Shown in pieces: positions 7,397 through 13,746 of a stretch of DNA of 13,912 nucleotides; the stretch's first letter is position 1; each line of letters opens with the position of its first letter. The notes beneath the pieces are model-generated. The model was not told where the DNA came from. It saw only the letters and a list, made by a program, of their open reading frames with translations, and made no database searches. The stretch is from Candidatus Segatella intestinihominis (lineage in GTDB: Bacteria; Bacteroidota; Bacteroidia; Bacteroidales; Bacteroidaceae). A program made the translations under genes and the position numbers. The DNA lies in assembly GCA_900548535.1 (NCBI GenBank), contig URLG01000067.1, positions 1 through 13,912 of the forward strand, in the 5' to 3' direction.

Positions 7397-7566
7397 TTTT
7401 TCTGCAACTTTTTTTGATTATTCTTGCATTTTTCGTAAAAAGCACAGCCAGAGCAGTGGAAATCATGGCATTTTCTCGCCTTTTGCCATGTTTTGTAAAA
7501 ACGAAAGGCGGCATATAAGATACATGCCGCCAATATCGTTGTGATGATAATGTATTGCGTTATCAT
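7384..7566 (-). CDS. Small cysteine-rich single-span membrane protein (FeoB-associated-like)
   Basis: 60 residues. An N-terminal membrane helix (about 4-20, YIIITTILAACILYAAF) is followed by a basic stretch and a cysteine cluster C33-x4-C38-x2-C41-x5-C47 (KCHDFHCSGCAFYEKC). This layout, one short helix then a small Cys-rich cytosolic tail, resembles the FeoB-associated Cys-rich membrane proteins, which could bind iron or another metal. No feoA or feoB is in the window, so the match is only by shape. It starts 7 bases after the 73-residue gene stops and is probably co-transcribed with it. It is short, but its organised composition and position support a real gene. Confidence 0.6.
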   Translation of the reverse strand: MITQYIIITTILAACILYAAFRFYKTWQKARKCHDFHCSGCAFYEKCKNNQKKLQKNLVE

Positions 7567-7573
7567 TTTTTTC

Positions 7574-7795
7574 TTAGCCTACGGCGTTGTAGCCATTGGT
7601 TGAGTTCTTGCGCATGATGTCACGGATGTTCATCTCCTTGAATCCCTCAGCGCGCTTGGCTGCCTCTAGCTCTTCCTCTTCCTCGATGTCCTTCTCAGAG
7701 CGAGTGAAGGTGAAAGTCTTGTACTTAAACTCTGCGATAGCCCAGCCAATGATGGCTACCACGATCAGTGCGATAAAACCTGCTAATGCGTTCAT
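7574..7795 (-). CDS. Small membrane protein with charged tail, function unknown
   Basis: 73 residues: an N-terminal hydrophobic helix (about 3-21, ALAGFIALIVVAIIGWAIA), then a very charged, probably helical stretch (RSEKDIEEEEELEAAKRAEGF) and a polar end (MRKNSTNGYNAVG). The N-terminus has no cleavable signal, so it is likely a membrane-anchored small protein. I do not recognise a family. It lies downstream of the acidic-tail gene across a heptad-repeat spacer and 7 bases ahead of the Cys-rich protein. No promoter match stands directly before it, so it probably depends on the promoter at 8695-8726. Confidence 0.6.
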   Translation of the reverse strand: MNALAGFIALIVVAIIGWAIAEFKYKTFTFTRSEKDIEEEEELEAAKRAEGFKEMNIRDIMRKNSTNGYNAVG

Positions 7796-7800
7796 TATTA

Positions 7801-7862
7801 TATTTCTTAATTATTAATTCTTAATTATTAATTCTTAATTATTAATTATTAATTCTTAATAC
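7801..7862 (-). repeat. AT-rich heptad repeat array, copy 1
   Basis: On the minus strand, tandem 14-bp units AATTAATAATTAAG made of two heptads (AATTAAT, AATTAAG), with one extra heptad. The array begins at the last codons of the acidic-tail gene and contains its stop codon. The same unit is found at 10104-10150 and 10854-10943. Confidence 0.85.
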
Positions 7863-8674
7863 TCATCGTCGGTTACGTCTTCGGCATCATCGAGTCCCAG
7901 GTTTTCTGGGTCTTCGAATGTGGTGCGATAACTCTCCTCAGTGAGCTTGTCGTCATCAAATGCATCGTCGTCCTCGTCTGGGTCATTGTAGTGATCCTCG
8001 ATCTCTGGTGCATCCTCATCTTCGTCGTCCTCCTCTTCTCTTTCTCTGAGTTCGTCCTCACGGTCCAGCTCGTCCTCGTCAGCGAAGCGCATGCGAATCT
8101 TCTCCATCTTTGGCTTCTCCTTGGCAAAGATAGCCTCTACCCAGGTACCCTTAGGCACTACGAATACCTCATAGTCGTCAGCGAGTTTCTTCTCGTACAA
8201 GCCACCTGGCTTTTTCAGTCTGTCCTTAGGCAGGGTGGTGGTGCTGATGTCGAAGGCACTCTCTATGATGTCCTGGATGCTCTGAGGTAGGCTCTCCCAA
8301 CCGCCGCCGAAGTTGCGCTCCAGCAGTTCCATGAGCTTGGTGGCAGTGATATGACCCACGTTCTCGTATGTCAGGTCGGTTACTCGCATGATAGGGCGCT
8401 TCTTGATGGCATACTTCTTGTTCTGGTCGTCGATGCGTAAGGAGCCCACCTTGAATCCACGCTGTATCAGCTTTTCTATCACCTCAGGTCTGTCTACCTG
8501 AACCAGTTCTACTTCAAAAGCACTGCGGATGATGTCTAGATATCTACGCTGGTTGTCCTTGAGGTCGTTGTCTTTCTCAGCGGCTTCCCAAAGACGGAAG
8601 ATGTCATTCTCCTGTACATCCCAAATGCTACTCTTCGTTAGAGATTTGAGGGTTATAACTTTATCTTTTTTCAT
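7856..8674 (-). CDS. Conserved-looking protein with extremely acidic C-terminal tail, function unknown
   Basis: 272 residues from ATG 8674. A TTG six bases further upstream could add MT, but the ATG lies about 15 bases from the predicted transcription start and is preferred. There is no signal peptide, so it should be cytoplasmic. Residues 1-195 form a mixed, probably folded part (ITLKSLTKSSIWDVQENDIFRLWEAAEKD ... LMELLERNFGGGWESLPQSIQDIIESAFD). Residues about 199-272 are almost wholly Asp/Glu with scattered basic and aromatic residues and look disordered. Acidic tails like this occur in nucleic-acid or basic-protein partners (RNA polymerase delta is one analogue), but nothing here proves such a role. 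It is the first gene of a likely operon with the two small membrane proteins. Confidence 0.8.
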   Translation of the reverse strand: MKKDKVITLKSLTKSSIWDVQENDIFRLWEAAEKDNDLKDNQRRYLDIIRSAFEVELVQVDRPEVIEKLIQRGFKVGSLRIDDQNKKYAIKKRPIMRVTDLTYENVGHITATKLMELLERNFGGGWESLPQSIQDIIESAFDISTTTLPKDRLKKPGGLYEKKLADDYEVFVVPKGTWVEAIFAKEKPKMEKIRMRFADEDELDREDELREREEEDDEDEDAPEIEDHYNDPDEDDDAFDDDKLTEESYRTTFEDPENLGLDDAEDVTDDEY

Positions 8675-8694
8675 TGTCAATAGTATTTTGCTTG

Positions 8695-8726
8695 CAAAAG
8701 TAAGAACTTCTGTTTATATATCCAAA
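8695..8726 (-). promoter_or_regulatory. Promoter of the acidic-tail gene
   Basis: TTTG (8726-8723), 20 bases, TACTTTTG (8702-8695) on the minus strand: a complete match to the Bacteroidetes consensus. Start predicted near 8690, giving a leader of about 15 bases. It is back to back with the rarA promoter. Confidence 0.85.
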
Positions 8727-8786
8727 TTTTCTGACCATTTTTTTATCTTTTATCTCATTTTTTCTTCTCCTTTCATTTTTTTTGAT

Positions 8787-8794
8787 TACCTTTG
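8787..8794 (+). promoter_or_regulatory. rarA: -7 box of the rarA promoter
   Basis: TACCTTTG matches TAnnTTTG. No clear TTTG lies 19-21 bases upstream, although that stretch is T-rich, so the promoter is likely weaker. Start predicted at about 8799-8801, just before a short open frame at 8803. Confidence 0.6.
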
Positions 8795-8802
8795 CACGTA
8801 CT

Positions 8803-8841
8803 ATGAGCAAACTTAATAATAAAATAAGTATAATAATATGA
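8803..8841 (+). CDS. Possible 12-codon leader peptide overlapping the rarA start
   Basis: ATG 8803 opens a frame MSKLNNKISIII that stops at TGA 8839-8841, overlapping the rarA ATG by the sequence ATGA. It is nearly the first codon after the predicted transcription start. Translation of it would deliver ribosomes to rarA, whose own start lacks a recognisable ribosome binding site. It may be chance in AT-rich DNA. Confidence 0.3.
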   Translation: MSKLNNKISIII

Positions 8842-10112
8842 GTGAACCATTGGCTGAACGAATGAGACCTCACACGCTTGCCGACTATGTAGGGCAGAAG
8901 CATTTGGTTGGTGAGGGTGCCGTGCTGCGCAAGATGATTGACGCGGGGCGCATATCTTCTTTTATCCTCTGGGGACCTCCCGGAGTGGGCAAGACCACCC
9001 TTGCCCAGATAGTGGCGCAGACGCTCCATGTGCCATTCTTCACCCTCTCGGCTGTGACCAGTGGTGTGAAGGATGTGCGCGAGGTGATAGAGCGTGCCAA
9101 GAGTGGCCGATTCTTCAATTCGGCATCACCTATTCTATTTATAGATGAGATCCATCGATTCTCCAAGAGTCAGCAGGATTCGCTTCTCGGGGCTGTGGAG
9201 AAGGGCATCGTTACCCTGATAGGTGCCACCACCGAGAACCCTTCGTTCGAGGTGATTCGCCCTTTGCTCTCTCGCTGCCAGCTCTATGTGCTCAAGTCTT
9301 TGGGCAAGGAAGACCTGGAGAATCTGCTCCATCGTGCCATCACCGAGGATGTGGAACTCAAGCAGAAGCATATCCAACTGAAGGAGACGGGGGCAATGAT
9401 GAGATTCAGTGGCGGCGATGCCCGCAAGCTGCTCAATATCCTGGAACTCGTGGTGGAGTCGGCTGGTTCCGACGAGGTGGTGATTACCGACCAGATGGTG
9501 GAGCAGCAGTTGCAGCAGAATCCGTTAGCCTACGATAAGCAGGGCGATATGCACTATGACATCATCTCTGCCTTCATCAAGAGCATCCGTGGCAGCGACC
9601 CTGATGCGGCGCTCTACTGGATGGCTAGGATGATAGAGGGTGGCGAGGATCCGCAGTTTATAGCTCGCCGAGTGGTGATCAGTGCCTCCGAGGATGTAGG
9701 GTTAGCCAATCCCAATGCCCTCTTGCTCGCCAATGCAGCCTTCGATACGGTGATGAAGATAGGTTGGCCCGAGGCTCGCATCGCCCTTGCCGAGGCAGTG
9801 GTCTATCTAGCTACCAGTCCTAAGAGCAATAGTGCCTATCTGGGCATCGATGCCGCCTTGGCAGCCGTCAAGCAGACGGGCAATCTGCCTGTGCCGCTCC
9901 ATATCCGCAATGCGCCAACCAAGTTGATGGCAGAGTTGGGCTATCATGATGGCTATAAGTATCCGCATGATTATCCCGGTCACTTCACCGAGCAGCAGTA
10001 TCTGCCCGATGACCTCAAGGAGGCTCGCTTCTGGCATGCCCAGCATTCCCCTTCCGAGGAGAAACTCTATAACTGGATGGTAACCTGTTGGGGGGAGAGG
10101 TTTAAGAATTAA
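8838..10112 (+). CDS. rarA: Replication-associated recombination protein A (AAA+ ATPase)
   Basis: 424 residues, the normal RarA/MgsA/WRNIP1 length. This clamp-loader-like AAA+ ATPase acts at stalled replication forks and gapped DNA. Seen: N-terminal PLAERMRPHTLADYVGQKHLVGEG, Walker A GPPGVGKT (46-53), Walker B LFIDEIHRF (D103, E104), sensor GATTENPSFEV, arginine-bearing LLSRCQLY, and sensor 2 SGGDARKLLN. The C-terminal RarA-specific tetramerisation half follows (DIISAFIKSIRGSDPDAALYWMARMIEGGEDP, RIALAEAVVYLATSPKSN, HIRNAPTKLM). The last two sense codons and the stop lie inside the heptad repeat that follows. It is divergent from the acidic-tail gene and could lead a unit with the two genes downstream. 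Confidence 0.97.
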   Translation: MSEPLAERMRPHTLADYVGQKHLVGEGAVLRKMIDAGRISSFILWGPPGVGKTTLAQIVAQTLHVPFFTLSAVTSGVKDVREVIERAKSGRFFNSASPILFIDEIHRFSKSQQDSLLGAVEKGIVTLIGATTENPSFEVIRPLLSRCQLYVLKSLGKEDLENLLHRAITEDVELKQKHIQLKETGAMMRFSGGDARKLLNILELVVESAGSDEVVITDQMVEQQLQQNPLAYDKQGDMHYDIISAFIKSIRGSDPDAALYWMARMIEGGEDPQFIARRVVISASEDVGLANPNALLLANAAFDTVMKIGWPEARIALAEAVVYLATSPKSNSAYLGIDAALAAVKQTGNLPVPLHIRNAPTKLMAELGYHDGYKYPHDYPGHFTEQQYLPDDLKEARFWHAQHSPSEEKLYNWMVTCWGERFKN

Positions 10113-10220
10113 TAATTAAGAATTAATAATTAAGAATTAATAATTAAGAATTATGAATTGCCTTACGGTCTCAAGGGCGTTAGCCTAATTCTTAATTCTT
10201 AATTATAAATTATAAATTAA
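10104..10220 (+). repeat. AT-rich heptad repeat array, copy 2, with an inverted partner
   Basis: Tandem AATTAATAATTAAG units (10104-10152) overlap the rarA stop. They are followed by a GC-richer core (about 10157-10182, CCTTACGG ... GGGCGTTAGCC) and then the same motif inverted (TAATTCTTAATTCTTAATT, about 10183-10204) and two copies of TATAAAT. The two sides can pair into a long AT hairpin with the core as its loop, ahead of the TRIC gene. Confidence 0.8.
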
Positions 10221-10223
10221 AAT

Positions 10224-10856
10224 ATGTATCAAGATACAGAGTTTGTGATTACGCTTCAGCGTGTCATTGAGTTTATCGGCACCTTTGCCTTCGCCCTTTC
10301 TGGCATTCGCCTTGCCGCCAGCAAGCATTATGACTGGCTGGGTGGTTTTGTGTGTGGCATCGCTGTCGCCATCGGTGGTGGTACCATCAGGGATGTGATG
10401 TTGGGCTTGCGGCCATTCTGGATGCTGAGTCCTATATATATATTATGTACGATGTTTGCGCAGTTGGTGGTCATCGTGTGCCATCATTATCTGCGCAGGC
10501 TTGATAACACCTGGTTTCTCTTCGATACCCTGGGCTTGGCGCTCTTCAATATCGCTGGTATCCAGAAGACGCTCGATTGCGGTTTCCCTTTCTGGGTGGC
10601 CATCATCATGGGCTGCATCACGGGAGCTGCAGGCGGCGTGATTCGTGATGTGTTGCTCAATGAGGAGCCCGTCATCTTCCGCAAGGAGATCTATGCCATG
10701 GCATGTGTGGCGGGCGGCTTGGCTTACTGGTTGCTGAGCTATCTGGGCGTCAGCCTCTATATCACGGTCGTTGTGGCGTTCTTGGTGGTGTGCATCATTC
10801 GCCTCTTGGCGGTTCGCTACCACATCTCCCTGCCTAAGCTCCGCGATGAGGAGTAA
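10224..10856 (+). CDS. TRIC / UPF0126-family membrane protein (possible cation channel)
   Basis: 210 residues made of two related halves of three membrane helices plus a final helix, the layout of the bacterial YadS/YicG (UPF0126) family. That family is homologous to trimeric intracellular cation channels. The hallmark glycine-rich motif occurs twice: GGGTIRDVMLG (51-61) and GGVIRDVLLNEEPVIF (137-152). Hydrophobic segments include IGTFAFALSGIRLAA, GFVCGIAVAIGGG, YILCTMFAQLVVIVC, FWVAIIMGCITGAAGG and LYITVVVAFLVVCII. It should act in the inner membrane as a K+ or other monovalent cation channel; bacterial substrates remain partly open. It is flanked by heptad repeats on both sides, and its stop codon is in the second array. 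No promoter match is near. Confidence 0.9.
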   Translation: MYQDTEFVITLQRVIEFIGTFAFALSGIRLAASKHYDWLGGFVCGIAVAIGGGTIRDVMLGLRPFWMLSPIYILCTMFAQLVVIVCHHYLRRLDNTWFLFDTLGLALFNIAGIQKTLDCGFPFWVAIIMGCITGAAGGVIRDVLLNEEPVIFRKEIYAMACVAGGLAYWLLSYLGVSLYITVVVAFLVVCIIRLLAVRYHISLPKLRDEE

Positions 10857-10943
10857 TTAAGAATTAATAATTAAGAATTAATAATTAAGAATTAATAATT
10901 AATAATTAAGAATTAATAATTAAGAATTAATAATTGATAATTA
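10854..10943 (+). repeat. AT-rich heptad repeat array, copy 3
   Basis: About 90 bases of tandem AATTAATAATTAAG units with one extra heptad, starting at the TRIC stop codon and ending about 10 bases before the start of the next gene. The orientation relative to the upstream gene is the same as in copies 1 and 2. Confidence 0.85.
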
Positions 10944-10952
10944 TCAGCAAGA

Positions 10953-12467
10953 ATGAAATCATTAAACATTATAAATTATAAATTATACATTATCCTAGCC
11001 CTTATGTTGCTGTCGATGCCGATGGTGGCACAAAACAAGCGAGAGTTTCGTGGAGCTTGGATACAGTGTGTCAATGGTCAATACCTGGGCAAGAGCACCC
11101 AGCAGATACAGTCCATGCTCACCCAGCAACTGGACGAGTTGCAGAAGGACGGCGTGAATGCCATTATCTTCCAGGTGCGTGCCGAGTGTGATGCGCTCTA
11201 TCAGAGCGACCTGGAACCTTGGAGCAAGTTCCTCACCGGAGTGCAGGGCAAGGCTCCGTCTCCTTACTGGGACCCTCTACAGTGGATGGTGGAGCAGTGC
11301 CACAAGAGGGGCATGGAGCTGCATGCGTGGATCAATCCTTATCGTGCCAAGCATGGTTCCACCTCCTTCGCTCAGCTCTCCTCTCAGAGCATCGTGAAGA
11401 AGCATCCTGAGCTTTGCTTCAATTATGATAACCTTGTCATCATGAACCCAGGCTTGCAGGAGAGTGCCGACTATACCTGCAAGGTGGCTGCCGACATCGT
11501 GAGCCGCTATGACATCGACGGTTTCCACATCGATGATTATTTTTATCCTTATCCAGCGCCAGGCAAGCAGATACCCGATCAGCAGCTCTATCAGCAGTAT
11601 CCCAATGGATTTCGTACCATTGGTGATTGGCGCCGCGACAATGTGAGCCGATTTGTGAAGCAGCTGGGCGAGACCATACACCGTATCAAGCCATGGGTCA
11701 AGTTTGGCGTGTCTCCATTTGGCATCTATCGCAACAAGCGCAATGATCCGAATGGCTCAGAGACCCTCGGTCTTCAGAACTATGATGACCTCTATGCCGA
11801 TGTGCTGCTCTGGGTCAATAATGGTTTCATAGACTACTGCGTGCCTCAGCTCTATTGGGAGATAGGCAACAGAGCTGCCGATTATCAGACCCTCATCCAG
11901 TGGTGGAACAAGCATGCGGGCAATCGTCCGCTCTATATCGGTGAGGACATCGAGCGTACCGCCAAGTTTGCCGACCCCGTGAATCCTCGCAGTCATCAGC
12001 TCCCTGCCAAGCATCGCCTGCACCAGCAGATGAACAATGTGAAGGGCACCGTGCTCTGGTATGCCAAGACCGCTGCCGACAATGTGGGCAACATTGGCCA
12101 TACGCTGCGCGATTATTACTGGCGCTATCCAGCCCTGCCTCCATTGATGCCCTTCCTCGATGATAAGGCACCAAAGCCTGTGAAGAGCCTCAAGTTTGTC
12201 TGGACCGCCGATGGTCCTGTGCTCACCTGGGCGGCACCTAAGGCTAGCAAGAAGAAGTGGGGCGACCAGGTGAATCGCTTCGCCATCTATCGCTTTGAGA
12301 AGGGCGCCGAGATCAATCTGAATGATGTTACCGCCCTGCAAGCAGTAACTTACGATACCCAGTACAAGGTACCTTACGTGAAGGATCAGAAGTATCTTTA
12401 TGTAGTTACCTCTCTGGATAGAGTGGGCAATGAGAGTAAGGGCAAGAAGGTTCTGGTAAGGCTATAA
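10953..12467 (+). CDS. Secreted GHL10-family glycosyl hydrolase-like protein with C-terminal Fn3-like domain
   Basis: 504 residues. A signal peptide with an extended N-region (MKSLNIINYKLY, then IILALMLLSMPMVA, cleavage about residue 26) sends it out of the cytoplasm. Residues about 30-380 match the glycosyl hydrolase-like 10 (DUF187) barrel: REFRGAWIQCVNGQYLG, GVNAIIFQVRAECDALYQSDLEPWS, GMELHAWINPYRAKHG, YDIDGFHIDDYFYPYPAPG, FGVSPFGIYRN, DYCVPQLYWEIGN. Acidic residues in DGFHIDDY and the late WE are candidates for catalysis. The last 100 residues (KPVKSLKFVWTADGPVLTWAAP ... YVVTSLDRVGNESKG) look like a fibronectin type III domain. Relatives are thought to act on envelope or host glycans; the substrate here is unknown. 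The first codons resemble the nearby AT repeat. Confidence 0.9.
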   Translation: MKSLNIINYKLYIILALMLLSMPMVAQNKREFRGAWIQCVNGQYLGKSTQQIQSMLTQQLDELQKDGVNAIIFQVRAECDALYQSDLEPWSKFLTGVQGKAPSPYWDPLQWMVEQCHKRGMELHAWINPYRAKHGSTSFAQLSSQSIVKKHPELCFNYDNLVIMNPGLQESADYTCKVAADIVSRYDIDGFHIDDYFYPYPAPGKQIPDQQLYQQYPNGFRTIGDWRRDNVSRFVKQLGETIHRIKPWVKFGVSPFGIYRNKRNDPNGSETLGLQNYDDLYADVLLWVNNGFIDYCVPQLYWEIGNRAADYQTLIQWWNKHAGNRPLYIGEDIERTAKFADPVNPRSHQLPAKHRLHQQMNNVKGTVLWYAKTAADNVGNIGHTLRDYYWRYPALPPLMPFLDDKAPKPVKSLKFVWTADGPVLTWAAPKASKKKWGDQVNRFAIYRFEKGAEINLNDVTALQAVTYDTQYKVPYVKDQKYLYVVTSLDRVGNESKGKKVLVRL

Positions 12468-12470
12468 TAA

Positions 12471-12522
12471 AAAAACTTATGCCGTCAGCTTGTTTTGCAG
12501 GCTGACGGCATAAGCTTTTTTT
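12471..12522. terminator. Bidirectional terminator that includes the end of the recombinase gene
   Basis: A perfect 14-bp stem, CTTATGCCGTCAGC (12476-12489) with GCTGACGGCATAAG (12501-12514), has an 11-base loop and A7/T7 flanks. It ends transcription of the glycosidase-like gene (+). On the minus strand the same hairpin is made by the last codons (AYAVSLQNKLTA and stop) of the recombinase. Confidence 0.93.
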
Positions 12523-13433
12523 GAGTTAGTGGCTTGCGAATATATTTGTGTGGTGGCTATGTTGTGATGGCCCAGTAGTTGCGATACGGTGTAGATGTCG
12601 GCACCCATGTTTAGCTCCAGCGTGGCAAAGGTGTGTCGGGCTGTATGGAAGTTGATGGGTTGCTGGGTGATGTGTGCTTCATTCATCCATCGGCGTAGCA
12701 TCAGAGCCAGTCTGGCAGATGATAGGGAAGCGAAGTATTTACTTTCTTTAGCGGTGGAAGAGGGCAGGCAGTCCAGGGCTAGGTTGGATAGGGGAATGGT
12801 GAGCCATTGTTGAGTTTTCTTTATCTTCTTATATATATAATAATGTTGGTCGTCCTCTTGTCTTAGGTCCGAAGGTTTCAGTTCTAGCACGTCGCTTTTT
12901 CTGAGTCCTGTCAGGCAACTGAATAGGAAAGCCTCTTTGAGCAGCGGAATGGGGCATTCTGTTTGCATCATCTTTTTCAGTTCTTCCATTGATAGATGTG
13001 GCTTTTCCGTTCTGATGGTTCTTGTACGATAGCAGCTGGGCAGATAGTCCATGGGGTTCTCGGATAGCAGCCTTTGTCTTACGGCTTCCCTTAGGATGGC
13101 TTTCAGGATGGTGCATTTCAGGTGGATGGTGTTGTCAGCTAGTCCCTTTCTGCTTTTCATGTGATGATGCAGGTCTTGCGCTTGGCGCAGGTAGTCTATG
13201 AATTGTTTGCAAAACTCAGTGTCCACATTCTTGATCTTCATCTTATGGGCACCAAAGTTCTCCAGATGCTTCACCAGTGTGAGCACGCTGCCGCATCTTC
13301 CTTGGTATCTTTTTTCTCCAGGTCGTCTACGTTCTTCGGCATATTGTTTCACAAAGTCGATGAGGCTTATGTTAGCTTTGCTGTTATAAAAAGTGTTCTT
13401 GATACTCTTGAGTATGGATTCTATTTTCTTCAT
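12477..13433 (-). CDS. Tyrosine recombinase, probable local DNA invertase
   Basis: 318 residues. The N-terminal part has a phage-integrase SAM-like core-binding domain (about 20-130: LIDFVKQYAEERRR, EFCKQFIDYLRQAQ, NTIHLKCTILKAILREAVRQRLL). The catalytic domain has the full set: Arg178 in TGLRKSD, Lys206 in KKTQQW, His263 and Arg266 in HTARH, His289 in LLGHHN, and nucleophile Tyr298 in IYSQ. It should therefore be active. It resembles Bacteroidetes recombinases that invert nearby promoters. This fits its place 110 bases from one of two inverted repeats with crossover-site structure. The promoter is at 13475-13506; its 3' end is inside a terminator stem. No other mobility genes are present, so an integrative element is less likely. 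Confidence 0.92.
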   Translation of the reverse strand: MKKIESILKSIKNTFYNSKANISLIDFVKQYAEERRRPGEKRYQGRCGSVLTLVKHLENFGAHKMKIKNVDTEFCKQFIDYLRQAQDLHHHMKSRKGLADNTIHLKCTILKAILREAVRQRLLSENPMDYLPSCYRTRTIRTEKPHLSMEELKKMMQTECPIPLLKEAFLFSCLTGLRKSDVLELKPSDLRQEDDQHYYIYKKIKKTQQWLTIPLSNLALDCLPSSTAKESKYFASLSSARLALMLRRWMNEAHITQQPINFHTARHTFATLELNMGADIYTVSQLLGHHNIATTQIYSQATNSKKAYAVSLQNKLTA

Positions 13434-13474
13434 TGTTTCTTTCTTTTATTTTGTTAATAATAGTTTTGTCGTTA

Positions 13475-13506
13475 CAAAAATAAAAGGATATTTTGGGATA
13501 ACCAAA
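13475..13506 (-). promoter_or_regulatory. Promoter of the tyrosine recombinase gene
   Basis: TTTG (13506-13503), 20 bases, TATTTTTG (13482-13475) on the minus strand: a full consensus match outside the invertible segment, so it should work in both switch states. Start near 13470 gives a leader of about 35 bases. Confidence 0.8.
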
Positions 13507-13545
13507 TAAAAAGGGAAATATATGCGATATTTGATGTAAAATAGA

Positions 13546-13566
13546 TATAGTTGTATGATAACTGTA
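13546..13566 (+). repeat. Left inverted repeat / recombinase crossover site (IR-L)
   Basis: Arms TATAGTT and AACTGTA, with a 7-base spacer GTATGAT. It is the reverse complement of the site at 13747-13767 except for one base (T in place of C at the third position); the match extends 2 more bases outward. The asymmetric spacer is inverted relative to the right site, so exchange between them would flip the DNA in between. Confidence 0.88.
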
Positions 13567-13746
13567 GCTCTGCAAAAGTAGATATAATTATCGAATTATA
13601 CCAATTTTCTATATCTTTTAACACGAAATTAACACTATGTTTGAGCATTTTCATCATATTCAGCCCAAATCCTAGATTTAGGATGGTCTCTTACTATTAA
13701 TATTAGACAATTAAGCTTTATTTGTTACAATAATATGCATAAAATA
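13567..13746. promoter_or_regulatory. Invertible segment carrying a promoter (phase-variation switch)
   Basis: 180 bases of AT-rich DNA between the two inverted repeats, with no open frame of note. It carries a promoter at one end (13573-13605, pointing left), a lone TATGTTTG box on the plus strand at 13636-13643 without a -33 element, and a small hairpin (ATCCTA/TAGGAT, 13669-13684). Flipping would place the strong promoter next to the right repeat, facing the DUF3575-type gene. Inversion itself is inferred from the layout. Confidence 0.8.
13573..13605 (-). promoter_or_regulatory. Outward-facing promoter inside the invertible segment
   Basis: On the minus strand, ATTG (13605-13602), 21 bases, TACTTTTG (13580-13573). 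The -7 box is a perfect match and lies 6 bases from IR-L. As drawn it starts transcription at about 13568, through IR-L toward the recombinase gene. After inversion its -7 box would be at about 13733-13740 on the plus strand, with a leader of about 70 bases before ATG 13816. Confidence 0.72.

Noticed and set aside
7206..7514. 102-codon open frame on the minus strand
   Set aside because: It runs across the tRNA-Cys gene and its terminator, overlaps the Cys-rich gene in another frame and has no domain.
7801..10943. Heptad repeats as a CRISPR array
   Set aside because: Units are 7 or 14 bp, directly tandem and without unique spacers, and there are no cas genes.
11757..12341. 194-codon open frame on the minus strand
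   Set aside because: Antisense to the GHL10 gene, with a composition that mirrors the sense codons and no domain; the same holds for the frame at 11277-11681.
13636..13643. TATGTTTG as a plus-strand promoter that keeps the DUF3575-type gene on in the present orientation
   Set aside because: The box fits TAnnTTTG but no TTTG or TTG stands 19-21 bases upstream, and it would leave a leader of about 170 bases; weak activity cannot be excluded.
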